Origin: Arthrobacter sp. ES3-54
GTDB lineage: Bacteria; Actinomycetota; Actinomycetes; Actinomycetales; Micrococcaceae
Length of the DNA stretch: 36,009 nt
Direction of reading: 5' to 3'
Assembly: GCF_029504395.1 (NCBI RefSeq)
Contig: NZ_JAQFIF010000026.1
Location: 1-36,009, forward strand
A model generated the notes under the pieces. The model made no database searches. It was not told the DNA's origin and worked only from the letters and a program-made list of their open reading frames with translations. How positions within the stretch are numbered: position 1 is the first letter of the stretch; every line of letters begins with the position of its first letter. Below, in pieces: positions 1 through 6,847 of the stretch. The position numbers were made by a program, and so were the translations under genes.

Positions 1-1
1 C

Positions 2-121
2 CAGAAACGACAAGCCGAAGGACGGAACAAAAAGGAAATCCGCCGGTGCGTCAAACGCTATCTCGCCCGACGGGTCTACCGAACACTCAACGCTAAAAAC
101 CCGGAGTCCTGCCGCGCTTGA
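2..121 (+). pseudogene. C-terminal remnant of an IS110-family transposase
   Basis: This is an open frame running in from the window edge and stopping at a TGA (119-121). It encodes about 39 residues. The stretch KKEIRRCVKRYLARRVYRTL resembles the basic C-terminal tail of IS110/IS902-type transposases, just after the transposase_20 (HhH) domain. The catalytic DEDD domain would lie upstream of the window, so its integrity cannot be judged. Immediately after the stop, in another frame, similarity to a different transposase begins. This tail therefore abuts a second element with essentially no spacer. IS110 transposases act on their own element and say nothing about neighbouring functions. The family call rests on a short tail and is moderate. 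Confidence 0.5.
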
Positions 122-575
122 CAACTATAGAAGGGTCGACGGCGGCCACGTGGAGCAGAAGAACTGGTCCCGGGTCCGTGAGCTGGTCGGCTACCTTCGC
201 TATGACACCGCTGCGGAACTGGAGCTGCTCAACGAGATCTGGGAGCTGGACCGGATCTTCACCAACTACCTGCTGCCCCAGCAAAAACTCATCGCCAAGG
301 TCCGCCACGGAGCCAAAGTGAGCAAAACCCATGACCGGGCCGCGACCCCGCACCGGCGCGCCGCAGCCGACCCGGCCCTCGCACGGATGCCCGTGATCCG
401 GATGAACGCCTGCTACAAGAAGATCCGGCCAGCCGCCCTCTCACGACAGATTCTTGCCCTCACCGGCCGGCTCGAAACCATCGCCACTGCCAAACAGCCT
501 GCCCCGATCAAACCCGCCATCAACGAACGGTGGATTTCATCTGAGGCAACGACTCAACGTTCCCGGAGATATTGA
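120..575 (+). pseudogene. C-terminal fragment of a DDE integrase-type transposase
   Basis: This frame reads about 151 residues. The segment DGGHVEQKNWSRVRELVGY, then a stretch rich in Leu and Glu ending in LLPQQKL, resembles the region after the last catalytic acid in a widespread actinobacterial integrase-core (DDE) transposase. It is followed by the usual basic tail with ATPHRRA. The N-terminal helix-turn-helix and the D and D residues of the catalytic triad are missing; only the region around the third acid and downstream survives. The GTG at 150 is an internal codon, not a true start. The break falls where the IS110-like tail ends, suggesting one element inserted into or recombined with the other. 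It is non-functional as it stands. Confidence 0.6.
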
Positions 576-746
576 CCTGCGGCAACAGGGTGGCCGCAAG
601 CCACGGGCCCCAGGACGAAGACCATCTTGACGGCCCCCCACGGCGGAGACCGGCCATAAGGGCCCCGGCCGAAACACCCCCTGCTGCGAAAGCGTAGAGT
701 GGAGGAAGCCGCCTGATTCTGGACGCCAAGTGCTGAGGGAGAAATC

Positions 747-1364
747 GTGACGATTGACTGGGACGAAAAGAAGACCCTGCTGCAGGAGCCAAACATCGCC
801 GCCGTGACGCAGCTGTGCGACGAACTCATGGAAAAGAAGCCTGGATCGGTGGTTCCGTACATCGACCCCATCCATGATGAGGACGAATGCCGGATCGTCA
901 GCCTGCATATCAGCCCCGGCAAGGGCACGGAATCGGGCTTTCTCTCGCACTTCAACGACGATGAGGCCGCCCGCCGCGCCACCTCCATCTACGAGGCCGC
1001 GGAGCTGGATCCCCGCTATGTGATGCCGTGGAACGCCTATCCGTGGATCCGCGATCCTGACGCTTCCTCGGCGCTGAACGTCCAGGAAAAGACGGACGGC
1101 CTGCGGCCGTTCCGCCAGTTCCTCAAGATCAACAAGCGAGTCTCGGCCGTTATTGCCCACGGCGCCGACGCCCACTCTTTCCTGACGCTCTTCGAGAAGA
1201 CCTACCATTCCTCATTGAAGAACCATGGCGTCAAGATCTACAAGGCCACTGCGCTCGGCGGCCGCGCCTTCGCAGTCTCTCCGGCCAAGCAGGAAGAGCT
1301 CCTCGCCAAGAACGTTGAAGTCTACAAAGACGCCATGCAGCGGGCCGGCATCCAGCACCTTTAA
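747..1364 (+). CDS. Uracil-DNA glycosylase-superfamily-like protein
   Basis: This is a 205-residue soluble protein with a GTG start preceded by AGGGAGA at a good distance. Recognisable segments are VPYIDP (residues 36-41), SPGKGTESGFLSHFNDDEAAR (about 56-76), PWNAYPW (94-100), a helix with GADAH (about 139-143) and a late GGRAFAV. The order matches the UDG fold: a Pro/Asp loop, a Ser/Pro-Gly motif with SGF, an Asn-containing strand (N in PWNAYPW), and a C-terminal strand. The usual HPS-type DNA intercalation motif near the end is not evident, and the expected His is replaced around TALGGRAF. It may therefore be a divergent or non-glycosylase member. It stands alone, between transposase debris and hipBA. 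UDG-fold enzymes remove uracil from DNA, but activity here is inferred only. Confidence 0.5.
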   Translation: MTIDWDEKKTLLQEPNIAAVTQLCDELMEKKPGSVVPYIDPIHDEDECRIVSLHISPGKGTESGFLSHFNDDEAARRATSIYEAAELDPRYVMPWNAYPWIRDPDASSALNVQEKTDGLRPFRQFLKINKRVSAVIAHGADAHSFLTLFEKTYHSSLKNHGVKIYKATALGGRAFAVSPAKQEELLAKNVEVYKDAMQRAGIQHL

Positions 1365-1438
1365 GGGTTCACGCAACATCATCCGACGCCGGCAGAGACG
1401 AGGCCGGCATAATCCGCCAATGGCCGACGCCGGCGGCC

Positions 1439-2707
1439 TCACCCCGCCAGCAGCCTGCGCCGGTGCTTGAGCTCCTTGACCCAATCGCGGGTGACAATCG
1501 CCGAAAACGGCGAGGCGCCGTCGTCGGTCATAGCGCGGAACGCCGTGCCCGCCTGAAGGTCCGCCAGTAGCGGCTCCGAAGCCCTCAGCGCCAGCTCCAG
1601 CACCTGGACGGCGGCACGCTCAGTCAGCCCCATCCCCGCGGCCCAGCCCAGGAAGTGCTTCCGGGAAACCCCCGTCCGCTTGCCGTCCAGGGTCAGGGCC
1701 AGTGTCTTGTCCCCGTAGACAACAGTGGAGGGGATGTCGTACACGGGCGCAATGGACCACTCCCCGGCGGGCTGCTGCACCATGGAAACGTTCTTCGCGT
1801 GCAGGTCACCGTTGCCCGTCAGCCACGCAAATGCCGCCTGGAGGGCCAAATTCCGCATCGCGGGTAGCGGCGCAGCGCAATACGCCGCCAGTGCATGGCA
1901 CACCTGCCCGTATCCCACGTTGTACTTGTCCGCAGGGTAAAGCCCCAGCACCTGTGCCCCGTCCTCGACGGCGAGCCTCTGCACCGCCCGCGGCGATCCG
2001 GCCGCTGCTTTGGGCCCCGAGGCCCTGGAGACATGCTCCCCGGAGACAGGTACCCGGTCGAAGCGCTCAACGAGCAACCCCGGCCGGCCGGCGACGTCGC
2101 GGATCAGCTGGACCCGGCTCAACGGGATCCGAAGCCGGGCGGCGTACCGGAACATCACGTATTCGTTTTCGACGACGTGCGGGAACTCGGGAGCGTTGAG
2201 TTTGAGGATGTACCGCCTTTCAGCGCTGGCCACAGGCATGGAGATCATGCCTGCGGACAGCTTGTCCTGCACGCCCGCTAGCGCCACGGGATCGATCAGC
2301 CCGGAGTCTCCCAGCAGGGCGTCGAAATCCACGGGTGTAGCGGGGTCAAGCTCGACGGCGTGCTCGTCCGGGTCCAGCTTCTCGCCATGGCCAACGATTT
2401 GCACGTCACCCACGGGGTTGGCACCTGCCGCGATGAGCAGGGACAGCTCATCGTCCACGCTGGTCTTGATGGAGCGGCGCAGTGCGTTCAGCCGCCGGCC
2501 CTCCGGCAGGAGCCCGGTGAAATACGGCGGGGCTGCCCCCGCCGCGGACAGCACGGGCTCCGGAGTCAGCGGCAGGGAACTCGCGACGGCGGGGCCCCCG
2601 GACGCCAGGTAAGCCGGCAAGTAGCTGAATCGGGTGCCGCCGTCGTGGCGTTCCAGCCGCGCCGCCAGCACGCCGGCCTTGTAGATATCCGCGATGCGGT
2701 GCCTCAT
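1439..2707 (-). CDS. hipA: HipA-type Ser/Thr kinase toxin
   Basis: This is a 422-residue protein, close to the length of E. coli HipA (about 440). Visible features are the N-terminal HipA_N-like segment with FTGLLPEG (residues 63-70), the GVQDKLSAG loop (145-153), the kinase core with GNGDLHAKN (298-306; D301 is the likely catalytic base), and VYDIPSTV (322-329; D324 is the likely Mg ligand). Family members phosphorylate aminoacyl-tRNA synthetases such as GltX, and thereby induce growth arrest and persistence. The target here is unknown. The start codon overlaps the stop of the upstream antitoxin gene by four bases (ATGA), which implies translational coupling. All kinase landmarks look intact, so this is probably an active toxin rather than a relic. 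Confidence 0.88.
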   Translation of the reverse strand: MRHRIADIYKAGVLAARLERHDGGTRFSYLPAYLASGGPAVASSLPLTPEPVLSAAGAAPPYFTGLLPEGRRLNALRRSIKTSVDDELSLLIAAGANPVGDVQIVGHGEKLDPDEHAVELDPATPVDFDALLGDSGLIDPVALAGVQDKLSAGMISMPVASAERRYILKLNAPEFPHVVENEYVMFRYAARLRIPLSRVQLIRDVAGRPGLLVERFDRVPVSGEHVSRASGPKAAAGSPRAVQRLAVEDGAQVLGLYPADKYNVGYGQVCHALAAYCAAPLPAMRNLALQAAFAWLTGNGDLHAKNVSMVQQPAGEWSIAPVYDIPSTVVYGDKTLALTLDGKRTGVSRKHFLGWAAGMGLTERAAVQVLELALRASEPLLADLQAGTAFRAMTDDGASPFSAIVTRDWVKELKHRRRLLAG

Positions 2708-3006
2708 GGCCGGACTTCTGGGGCGTCCCGCAGCTCATTGTTGGCCCGCAGTTCACTCCCTGCCCGCGGGCCGGCGAGGGCCCGGGCAGCGGCGCTGGTC
2801 CGAGTCTGGACCCGGAGCTCCAGCCCCAACGTGTCCAGGAGCGCCAGCAGGGAATCCAACTGAACCGTGCGTTTGCCCTGTTCGACGAACCGGACGAACC
2901 GCTCTGAGACCCCGGCCAGTTCGGCTAGTTCACGTTGGCTCAGCCGGAGCGAACCGCGCCGGGCCCGGGCCTCGGCAGCGAGTTCGTCCGGAAATGAGTT
3001 CTCCAT
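2704..3006 (-). CDS. hipB: HipB-type XRE/Cro antitoxin and autorepressor
   Basis: This is a 100-residue protein with a classic XRE helix-turn-helix: RLSQRELAELAGVSERFVRFVEQGKR (about residues 22-47). A short helical region (LLALLDTLGLELRV) follows, then an Ala/Arg-rich tail that may be flexible like the HipB C-terminus. In the family HipB binds operators as a dimer, tethers HipA and represses its own operon. The ATG is preceded by GGGAGG on the minus strand. Upstream lie a short dyad (3021-3043), a plausible promoter (3085-3113) and a perfect 15-bp inverted repeat on either side of that promoter. All are candidate HipB sites. The stop overlaps the hipA start. Confidence 0.85.
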   Translation of the reverse strand: MENSFPDELAAEARARRGSLRLSQRELAELAGVSERFVRFVEQGKRTVQLDSLLALLDTLGLELRVQTRTSAAARALAGPRAGSELRANNELRDAPEVRP

Positions 3007-3020
3007 GGCCGCCTCCCGTC

Positions 3021-3043
3021 GATCAAGATACGTCCGATTGATC
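3021..3043. promoter_or_regulatory. Candidate HipB operator in the hipBA leader
   Basis: GATCAA and TTGATC form a perfect 6-bp dyad separated by 11 bp, 15 bp upstream of the hipB start codon. XRE-type antitoxins usually bind such spaced inverted repeats. Assignment to HipB is by position only. Confidence 0.4.
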
Positions 3044-3053
3044 TGAGTCTATA

Positions 3054-3137
3054 GGTACGAACGTGCCGTTTTGCGGGCAATTCCAGTATAGAACCGGCAC
3101 ACGCGGCTGCACAGCGTCATTTCGGCACGTTCGTACC
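3054..3137. repeat. Perfect 15-bp inverted repeat bracketing the hipBA promoter
   Basis: GGTACGAACGTGCCG at 3054-3068 is the exact reverse complement of 3123-3137, with 54 bp between. The arms lie on either side of the predicted hipBA -35/-10 region. This would suit two operator sites joined by a DNA loop, or a cruciform. The rest of the 326-bp hipB to membrane-protein gap (3007-3332) shows no convincing gene. Confidence 0.6.
3085..3113 (-). promoter_or_regulatory. Predicted hipBA promoter
   Basis: On the minus strand, TGTGCA (3113-3108) is followed after 17 bp by TATACT (3090-3085), a 5/6 match to the -10 consensus. Transcription would begin near 3078 and give a leader of about 70 nt before hipB. 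It is placed between the two arms of the 15-bp inverted repeat. Confidence 0.4.
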
Positions 3138-3332
3138 GGCGGGGCCGGTGCGGGGGCCGGTGCGGCGGAGCCGATGGAGCCTGCGGACGCAGCTGACTCG
3201 GCATCCCTGGCGCCCACCGTCACATAATGGGCGGTCCTGCCGGGTGGCGCGTGGCGGTGCAAAATGGCCCGTAGGATTTAAGGGACCTTAGAAAATCAGC
3301 CCACCCAGGGAATCCGGAGAGGACTGCTCACG

Positions 3333-3944
3333 ATGGCGCGCGCTTCCTTCCGGCTTTTCCGCACCGGGCTGATCGGATCCCTCATCGTGGCGCTGGCAGC
3401 CGGCGGGCACCTGGCCGGCGGCGGGCGGCTGCCCGAGCCGGCGATCGTGACGGCGCTGTGTGCCGTGGCGATGGTCCCGGTGGCGGTCCTGACCCGCTTC
3501 CGCCTGAACTTTATCGCCCTGGCCGGCCTCCTCGGCGTGGGGCAATTGTGGCTGCACTGGTCGTTCGGCGCACTGTCCGCCGCGGCGCCCGTGAGCGTGT
3601 CCGCACGGATGGCCAACAACCATCCCGGCCATGCGGCGGCTGTGATTCCTCCGGAGATGCTCCACCCGTCCATGGCGGTGTCCGCGGCCGACATGGGCGG
3701 GGCCATGTTCGCCGCCCACGCGGTGGCGACCCTCGGCACCGCGCTGCTGCTGGCCCGTGGCGAGCGGGCGCTGTCCGCGCTGGGCTCCTGGCTGCGCCCG
3801 CTCGTGCAGCTGCCGGAACCTGTCAGCCTGGTGCCGATGCGCGCCGCCGGGCCCTGCACGGTCTTCCTTACCCTGCCGAGGGTCCGGGTGGGCCGCCGGC
3901 TGCCGACCCGGCGCGGCCCCCCGGAGCCGGCGCCCGCCGCCTGA
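3333..3944 (+). CDS. Small integral membrane protein with a His/Met-rich segment
   Basis: This is a 203-residue protein with hydrophobic segments at roughly residues 11-30, 37-53, 59-80 and 122-141, so probably three or four membrane helices. Between the third and fourth lies a segment with several potential metal ligands: H97, H100, M109, H111, M114 and M121 (ANNHPGH, PPEMLHPSM, ADMGG). The C-terminus is Arg/Pro-rich and probably cytoplasmic. The ATG has a GAGAGGA ribosome site. A YcnI-domain copper protein follows 117 bp downstream on the same strand, so a role in extracytoplasmic copper handling is a reasonable inference, but I do not recognise a named family. There is no CopC or CopD gene beside it. 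Confidence 0.6.
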   Translation: MARASFRLFRTGLIGSLIVALAAGGHLAGGGRLPEPAIVTALCAVAMVPVAVLTRFRLNFIALAGLLGVGQLWLHWSFGALSAAAPVSVSARMANNHPGHAAAVIPPEMLHPSMAVSAADMGGAMFAAHAVATLGTALLLARGERALSALGSWLRPLVQLPEPVSLVPMRAAGPCTVFLTLPRVRVGRRLPTRRGPPEPAPAA

Positions 3945-4061
3945 CACCATCCCCTTTCACACCCGGACGGGGACGGCAGGCGGCCACCCGCCGCCACTGC
4001 CGGACGGACACCGCACCGGCCGGCCCCCACCCGTTCATTCCTTTGTGAAAGGCACCTTGCC

Positions 4062-4802
4062 ATGAAATCCTCCCTCCGCCGTACCCTCAAGACCGCCGCG
4101 GCCGCCACGATGACCGCCGCCCTGCTCGCCGCCGGCGCTACCGCCGCGTCCGCCCACGTCCACGTGGACTCCGATGACCCGGCCGCGGGCGGCTACAGCC
4201 ACCTGACGTTCAATGTCCCCAACGAGTCCGCCACGGCCAAGACCAGCAAGCTCGAGGTCACGCTGCCCACCGACACCCCGTTCACCTCGGTGTCGGTGAA
4301 GCCCGTCGAGGGCTGGAAGGCCGTGGTCACCACCAGCGATCTGCCGAAGCCGGTCACCATCGCCGGCGCCAACGTCACCAAGGCCCCCAGCTCCGTGGTC
4401 TGGACCGCAGACGCCGCCCACCAGATCGGCCCGAACGAATACCAGGCGTTCTCCCTGTCCGTGGGAGTCCTGCCGGATGCCGGCACCACGGTGACGCTGC
4501 CCACGTCCCAGACCTACACCGACGGGACGGTCGTGAAGTGGGACGAGAAGACGGTCGAGGGCCAGGCAGAACCCGAACACCCTGCCCCCTCGTTCGTGAC
4601 CACGGCCAAAGACGCCGAAACCGCGGTCCACGCCGCATCCACGGAAACAACACCGGCGCCGGCGGCCGCCCCGGCCGCGGCAGCAAGCACCTCAAGTGAT
4701 GCAGGCTCCGTGGCCGGCTGGATCGGGATGGCAGCAGGACTGATCGGGCTCGCCGCGGGCCTGACCGCACTGGCCCGCACCCGCCCGTCCGGGACCAAAT
4801 AG
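4062..4802 (+). CDS. YcnI-domain (DUF1775) exported copper-binding protein
   Basis: This is a 246-residue protein. Residues 1-31 form a Sec signal peptide (basic start, Ala/Leu core, ending AASA), so the mature protein would begin at H32 (HVHVDSDDP). In the characterised Bacillus YcnI the N-terminal His of the mature protein forms a mono-histidine brace for Cu(II) with a nearby Trp. Here H32 and a Trp in VVKWDEK are in suitable places. After the YcnI domain (to about residue 170) come an Ala/Pro/Thr-rich linker and one membrane helix (about 217-240), then a short basic tail. The protein would be anchored outside the membrane. The start has GAAAGG upstream. It is probably functionally linked to the preceding membrane protein. 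Confidence 0.82.
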   Translation: MKSSLRRTLKTAAAATMTAALLAAGATAASAHVHVDSDDPAAGGYSHLTFNVPNESATAKTSKLEVTLPTDTPFTSVSVKPVEGWKAVVTTSDLPKPVTIAGANVTKAPSSVVWTADAAHQIGPNEYQAFSLSVGVLPDAGTTVTLPTSQTYTDGTVVKWDEKTVEGQAEPEHPAPSFVTTAKDAETAVHAASTETTPAPAAAPAAAASTSSDAGSVAGWIGMAAGLIGLAAGLTALARTRPSGTK

Positions 4803-4867
4803 CCCAGGCAAGTAACTGGTCAAGTATCCCGATTAAGTAACCCGATTCAGTAACCCAGGCAAGTAAC
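4803..4867 (+). repeat. Imperfect 13-bp tandem repeat, five units
   Basis: AGTAAC (once AGTATC) occurs at 4811, 4823, 4836, 4849 and 4862, that is, spaced 12, 13, 13 and 13 bp. The longer unit CCCAGGCAAGTAAC is repeated exactly at 4803-4816 and 4854-4867. It starts right after the stop codon of the YcnI gene. It could be a slipped-strand repeat or a cluster of protein sites; I see no coding role. Confidence 0.7.
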
Positions 4868-4897
4868 CAGCCGCCGGATCTCCGGCGCACGACACGG

Positions 4898-4931
4898 CGG
4901 CGGCGGCCCCGGACATCCGGGACCGCCGCCG
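4898..4931 (+). terminator. GC-rich hairpin after the YcnI gene
   Basis: The arms 4898-4912 and 4917-4931 pair over about 14 bp with one C-A mismatch and the loop ACAT. No T-run follows, so it is either an actinobacterial-style intrinsic terminator without a U-tract or simply a stable stem. It separates the copper protein from the next promoter. Confidence 0.5.
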
Positions 4932-4937
4932 TCACAA

Positions 4938-4967
4938 TTGACACCCCTGTGTGATCTCTGCCATATT
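4938..4967 (+). promoter_or_regulatory. Promoter of the FadR-type regulator, probably leaderless
   Basis: TTGACA (4938-4943, perfect -35) is followed by 18 bp and CATATT (4962-4967). The GTG start lies 7 bp after the -10, so the transcript should begin at or next to the start codon. Leaderless mRNAs are common in Actinobacteria. ACAC/GTGT (4941-4944 and 4949-4952) forms a small dyad inside the promoter that could be an autoregulatory site. Confidence 0.5.
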
Positions 4968-4973
4968 TGAAGA

Positions 4974-5669
4974 GTGAACCTGTCAGACAGCCGGACAGCT
5001 GGACAGCCTTTGGCCCGCCTCAGTGCCGCCGAAGCCGTCTTCAACGTCCTCCGCTCCGAAATCGAATCCGGCAAGCTCGGCGTCGGCGCCAAGCTGAGTT
5101 CCGAGGCCAGCCTTGCCCAGCAGTATGGCGTGAGCCGCTCCGTCGTCCGCGAGGCCTTGCGCTCCTGCACCGCCCTGGGCCTGACGGTCACCAAGACCGG
5201 GCGGGGCACATTCGTCGTCGCCACCCACGTGGCTAAGGATCTGGTCCTGGGCCAATACTCCGCACGCGACCTCACCGAGGCCCGCCCCCATATCGAGCTT
5301 CCTGCCGCCGGGTTGGCCGCCGAACGCCGTTCGTCCGAGGAACTGGACACCATGCGGGACATCGTTGCCGCTATGAGCGGCGAGGACGACCCTGAAGTCT
5401 GGGTGGGCCTGGACTCCAGCTTCCACGCGCTGATCGCGCGTGCCAGCCGAAACAAGGTGTTCGAAAACGTCGTCGCGGACATCCGGGATGCCCTCGCCCA
5501 CCAGTCCGAGACCCTGAACATGGTGGCGGACCGCAAGCACGCTTCCGACGAGGAGCACAGCCGCATCCTGGCCGCGATCGAAGCCGGTGACGCGGCGACG
5601 GCGCGCATCGCCATGAGCCAGCACCTCCATGCCGTTGGCCTCGCCCTCGACTCAATCCTCAACGCCTGA
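4974..5669 (+). CDS. FadR-subfamily GntR transcriptional regulator
   Basis: This is a 231-residue protein. The N-terminal winged helix-turn-helix spans about residues 17-85: AEAVFNVLRSEI, KLSSEASLAQQYGVSRSVVREAL, then a wing with GRGTFV. The C-terminal all-helical FCD domain (about 95-225) contains D and H residues at spacings seen in metal-binding FCD ligand pockets (for example the segment ending SSFHALIARAS and the later HSRIL and QHLHAV). Genes for asparaginase, aspartase and an amino-acid permease follow on the same strand, so the likely effector is Asn, Asp or a related acid and the likely target is this operon. Specificity is inferred from context. The GTG start is chosen because the -10 element ends 7 bp before it. 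Confidence 0.85.
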   Translation: MNLSDSRTAGQPLARLSAAEAVFNVLRSEIESGKLGVGAKLSSEASLAQQYGVSRSVVREALRSCTALGLTVTKTGRGTFVVATHVAKDLVLGQYSARDLTEARPHIELPAAGLAAERRSSEELDTMRDIVAAMSGEDDPEVWVGLDSSFHALIARASRNKVFENVVADIRDALAHQSETLNMVADRKHASDEEHSRILAAIEAGDAATARIAMSQHLHAVGLALDSILNA

Positions 5670-5678
5670 CGGCAAGCG

Positions 5679-5697
5679 CCTGACGCCCTTTGTCAGG
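5679..5697 (+). other. Small hairpin between the regulator and asparaginase genes
   Basis: CCTGAC and GTCAGG form a perfect 6-bp stem with a 7-nt loop, ten bases after the regulator stop. It may be a weak terminator or pause, or part of the control region of the asparaginase gene. The 129-bp gap holds no gene. Confidence 0.3.
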
Positions 5698-5798
5698 AAC
5701 AGCAGAATCAGGAAAAGCAGAGTCAGCAACAGAGTGGCCCGCCAACACAACTCCACCGGCCACCACAACCCCACCGACCGCTACCGCCAAAGGACGCA

Positions 5799-6839
5799 AT
5801 GATTTCTCCCGCTCTCGCGCACACCCCGACCCCGCTGGCCCCGGAGGGGCTCCCGCAGCACGCCCCGCTCGCGGTCCAGACCCGGGACAGCATCGTCGAA
5901 AGCGTCCACTACGGCTCGGTCATCGCCACCGCAGCGGACGGCCGGATCCTCCTGGCTGCCGGGGATCCCCTCGCCGCGTTCTACCCGCGGTCCGCCCTGA
6001 AGCCCCTGCAGGCCGTCGCCATGGTCCGCGCCGGCCTGGACCTCCCGGACGATCTCCTCGCACTCGCCGCCGCCAGCCATTCCGGTGCCGCCGCCCACCG
6101 CGACGGCGCGCGCCGCATCCTGGACCTGCATGGCCTGACGCCCGGCGATCTCAAGAACAGCACCGACCTCCCCTACGGCGCCCGCGAGCGCGAGGACTGG
6201 CTCGGTGACGGCGGTAAGGCCACCCAGCTGGCACAGAACTGTTCCGGAAAGCATGCCGCGATGGCTGCCACCTGCGTCATCAACGGCTGGCCGGTCCAGG
6301 ATTACCTTGACCCGGCGCACCCGCTGCAGCAGCTCGTGGCCCGGACCGTGGTGGACCTGACCGGGGAGGACCCGCAGGCCAGCACCACTGACGGCTGCGG
6401 CACCCCGCTGTTTGCACTCACGCTGCGCGGCATGGCGCGTGCCTTCGGCCGCCTGGCCGCGGCCGCCGGATCCGGCGGCGCGGAAGTCGCCGTCGCACAC
6501 GCCATGCGCCGCCACCCCGAGATGGTTGCGGGCGAGGACCGTGATGTCACCGCGCTGATGCGCCTGGTTCCTGGCCTGGTGGCCAAGGACGGCTTCGAGG
6601 GCGTCCAGCTGGTGGGCCTCCCCGACGGCCGCGCCGTCGCCGTGAAGGTCTCCGACGGCGGAGACCGCGCCCGGATGCCCGTCACCGTGCGGGTCCTGGC
6701 CGCGCTCGACGTCGACACCTCGCCCTTGGCGCGCCTCGCCGCCACCCCTGTGCTGGGCGGCGGCCGGCCCGTCGGGCTGCTGCAGGCCACTGATTTCCTC
6801 GCTGCCCCCAAGACCTCCGACGTCCCCGAAGCCCTGTAA
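5799..6839 (+). CDS. L-asparaginase, asparaginase II fold (Rhizobium etli type)
   Basis: This is a 346-residue cytoplasmic enzyme, hydrolysing L-asparagine to aspartate and ammonia. It belongs to the beta-lactamase-like class (Pfam Asparaginase_II) studied as ReAII/ReAV of Rhizobium etli, not to the E. coli AnsA/AnsB class. Motifs match that class: S65-x-x-K68 (RSALKP, nucleophile/base tandem), ASHSG with S93 and S95, CSGKH with C148 and K151, TDGCG with C200, and a late AVKVSDG. In ReAV two Cys and a Lys hold zinc, and C148, K151 and C200 are their evident counterparts. No signal peptide is seen. AAAGGA lies upstream of the ATG. The stop is 8 bp before the aspA start. Confidence 0.85.
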   Translation: MISPALAHTPTPLAPEGLPQHAPLAVQTRDSIVESVHYGSVIATAADGRILLAAGDPLAAFYPRSALKPLQAVAMVRAGLDLPDDLLALAAASHSGAAAHRDGARRILDLHGLTPGDLKNSTDLPYGAREREDWLGDGGKATQLAQNCSGKHAAMAATCVINGWPVQDYLDPAHPLQQLVARTVVDLTGEDPQASTTDGCGTPLFALTLRGMARAFGRLAAAAGSGGAEVAVAHAMRRHPEMVAGEDRDVTALMRLVPGLVAKDGFEGVQLVGLPDGRAVAVKVSDGGDRARMPVTVRVLAALDVDTSPLARLAATPVLGGGRPVGLLQATDFLAAPKTSDVPEAL

Positions 6840-6847
6840 GGACCGCC

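Noticed and set aside
3023..3262. Small minus-strand frame upstream of hipB
   Set aside because: Lies over the hipBA promoter and inverted repeats, with no ribosome site or recognisable content.
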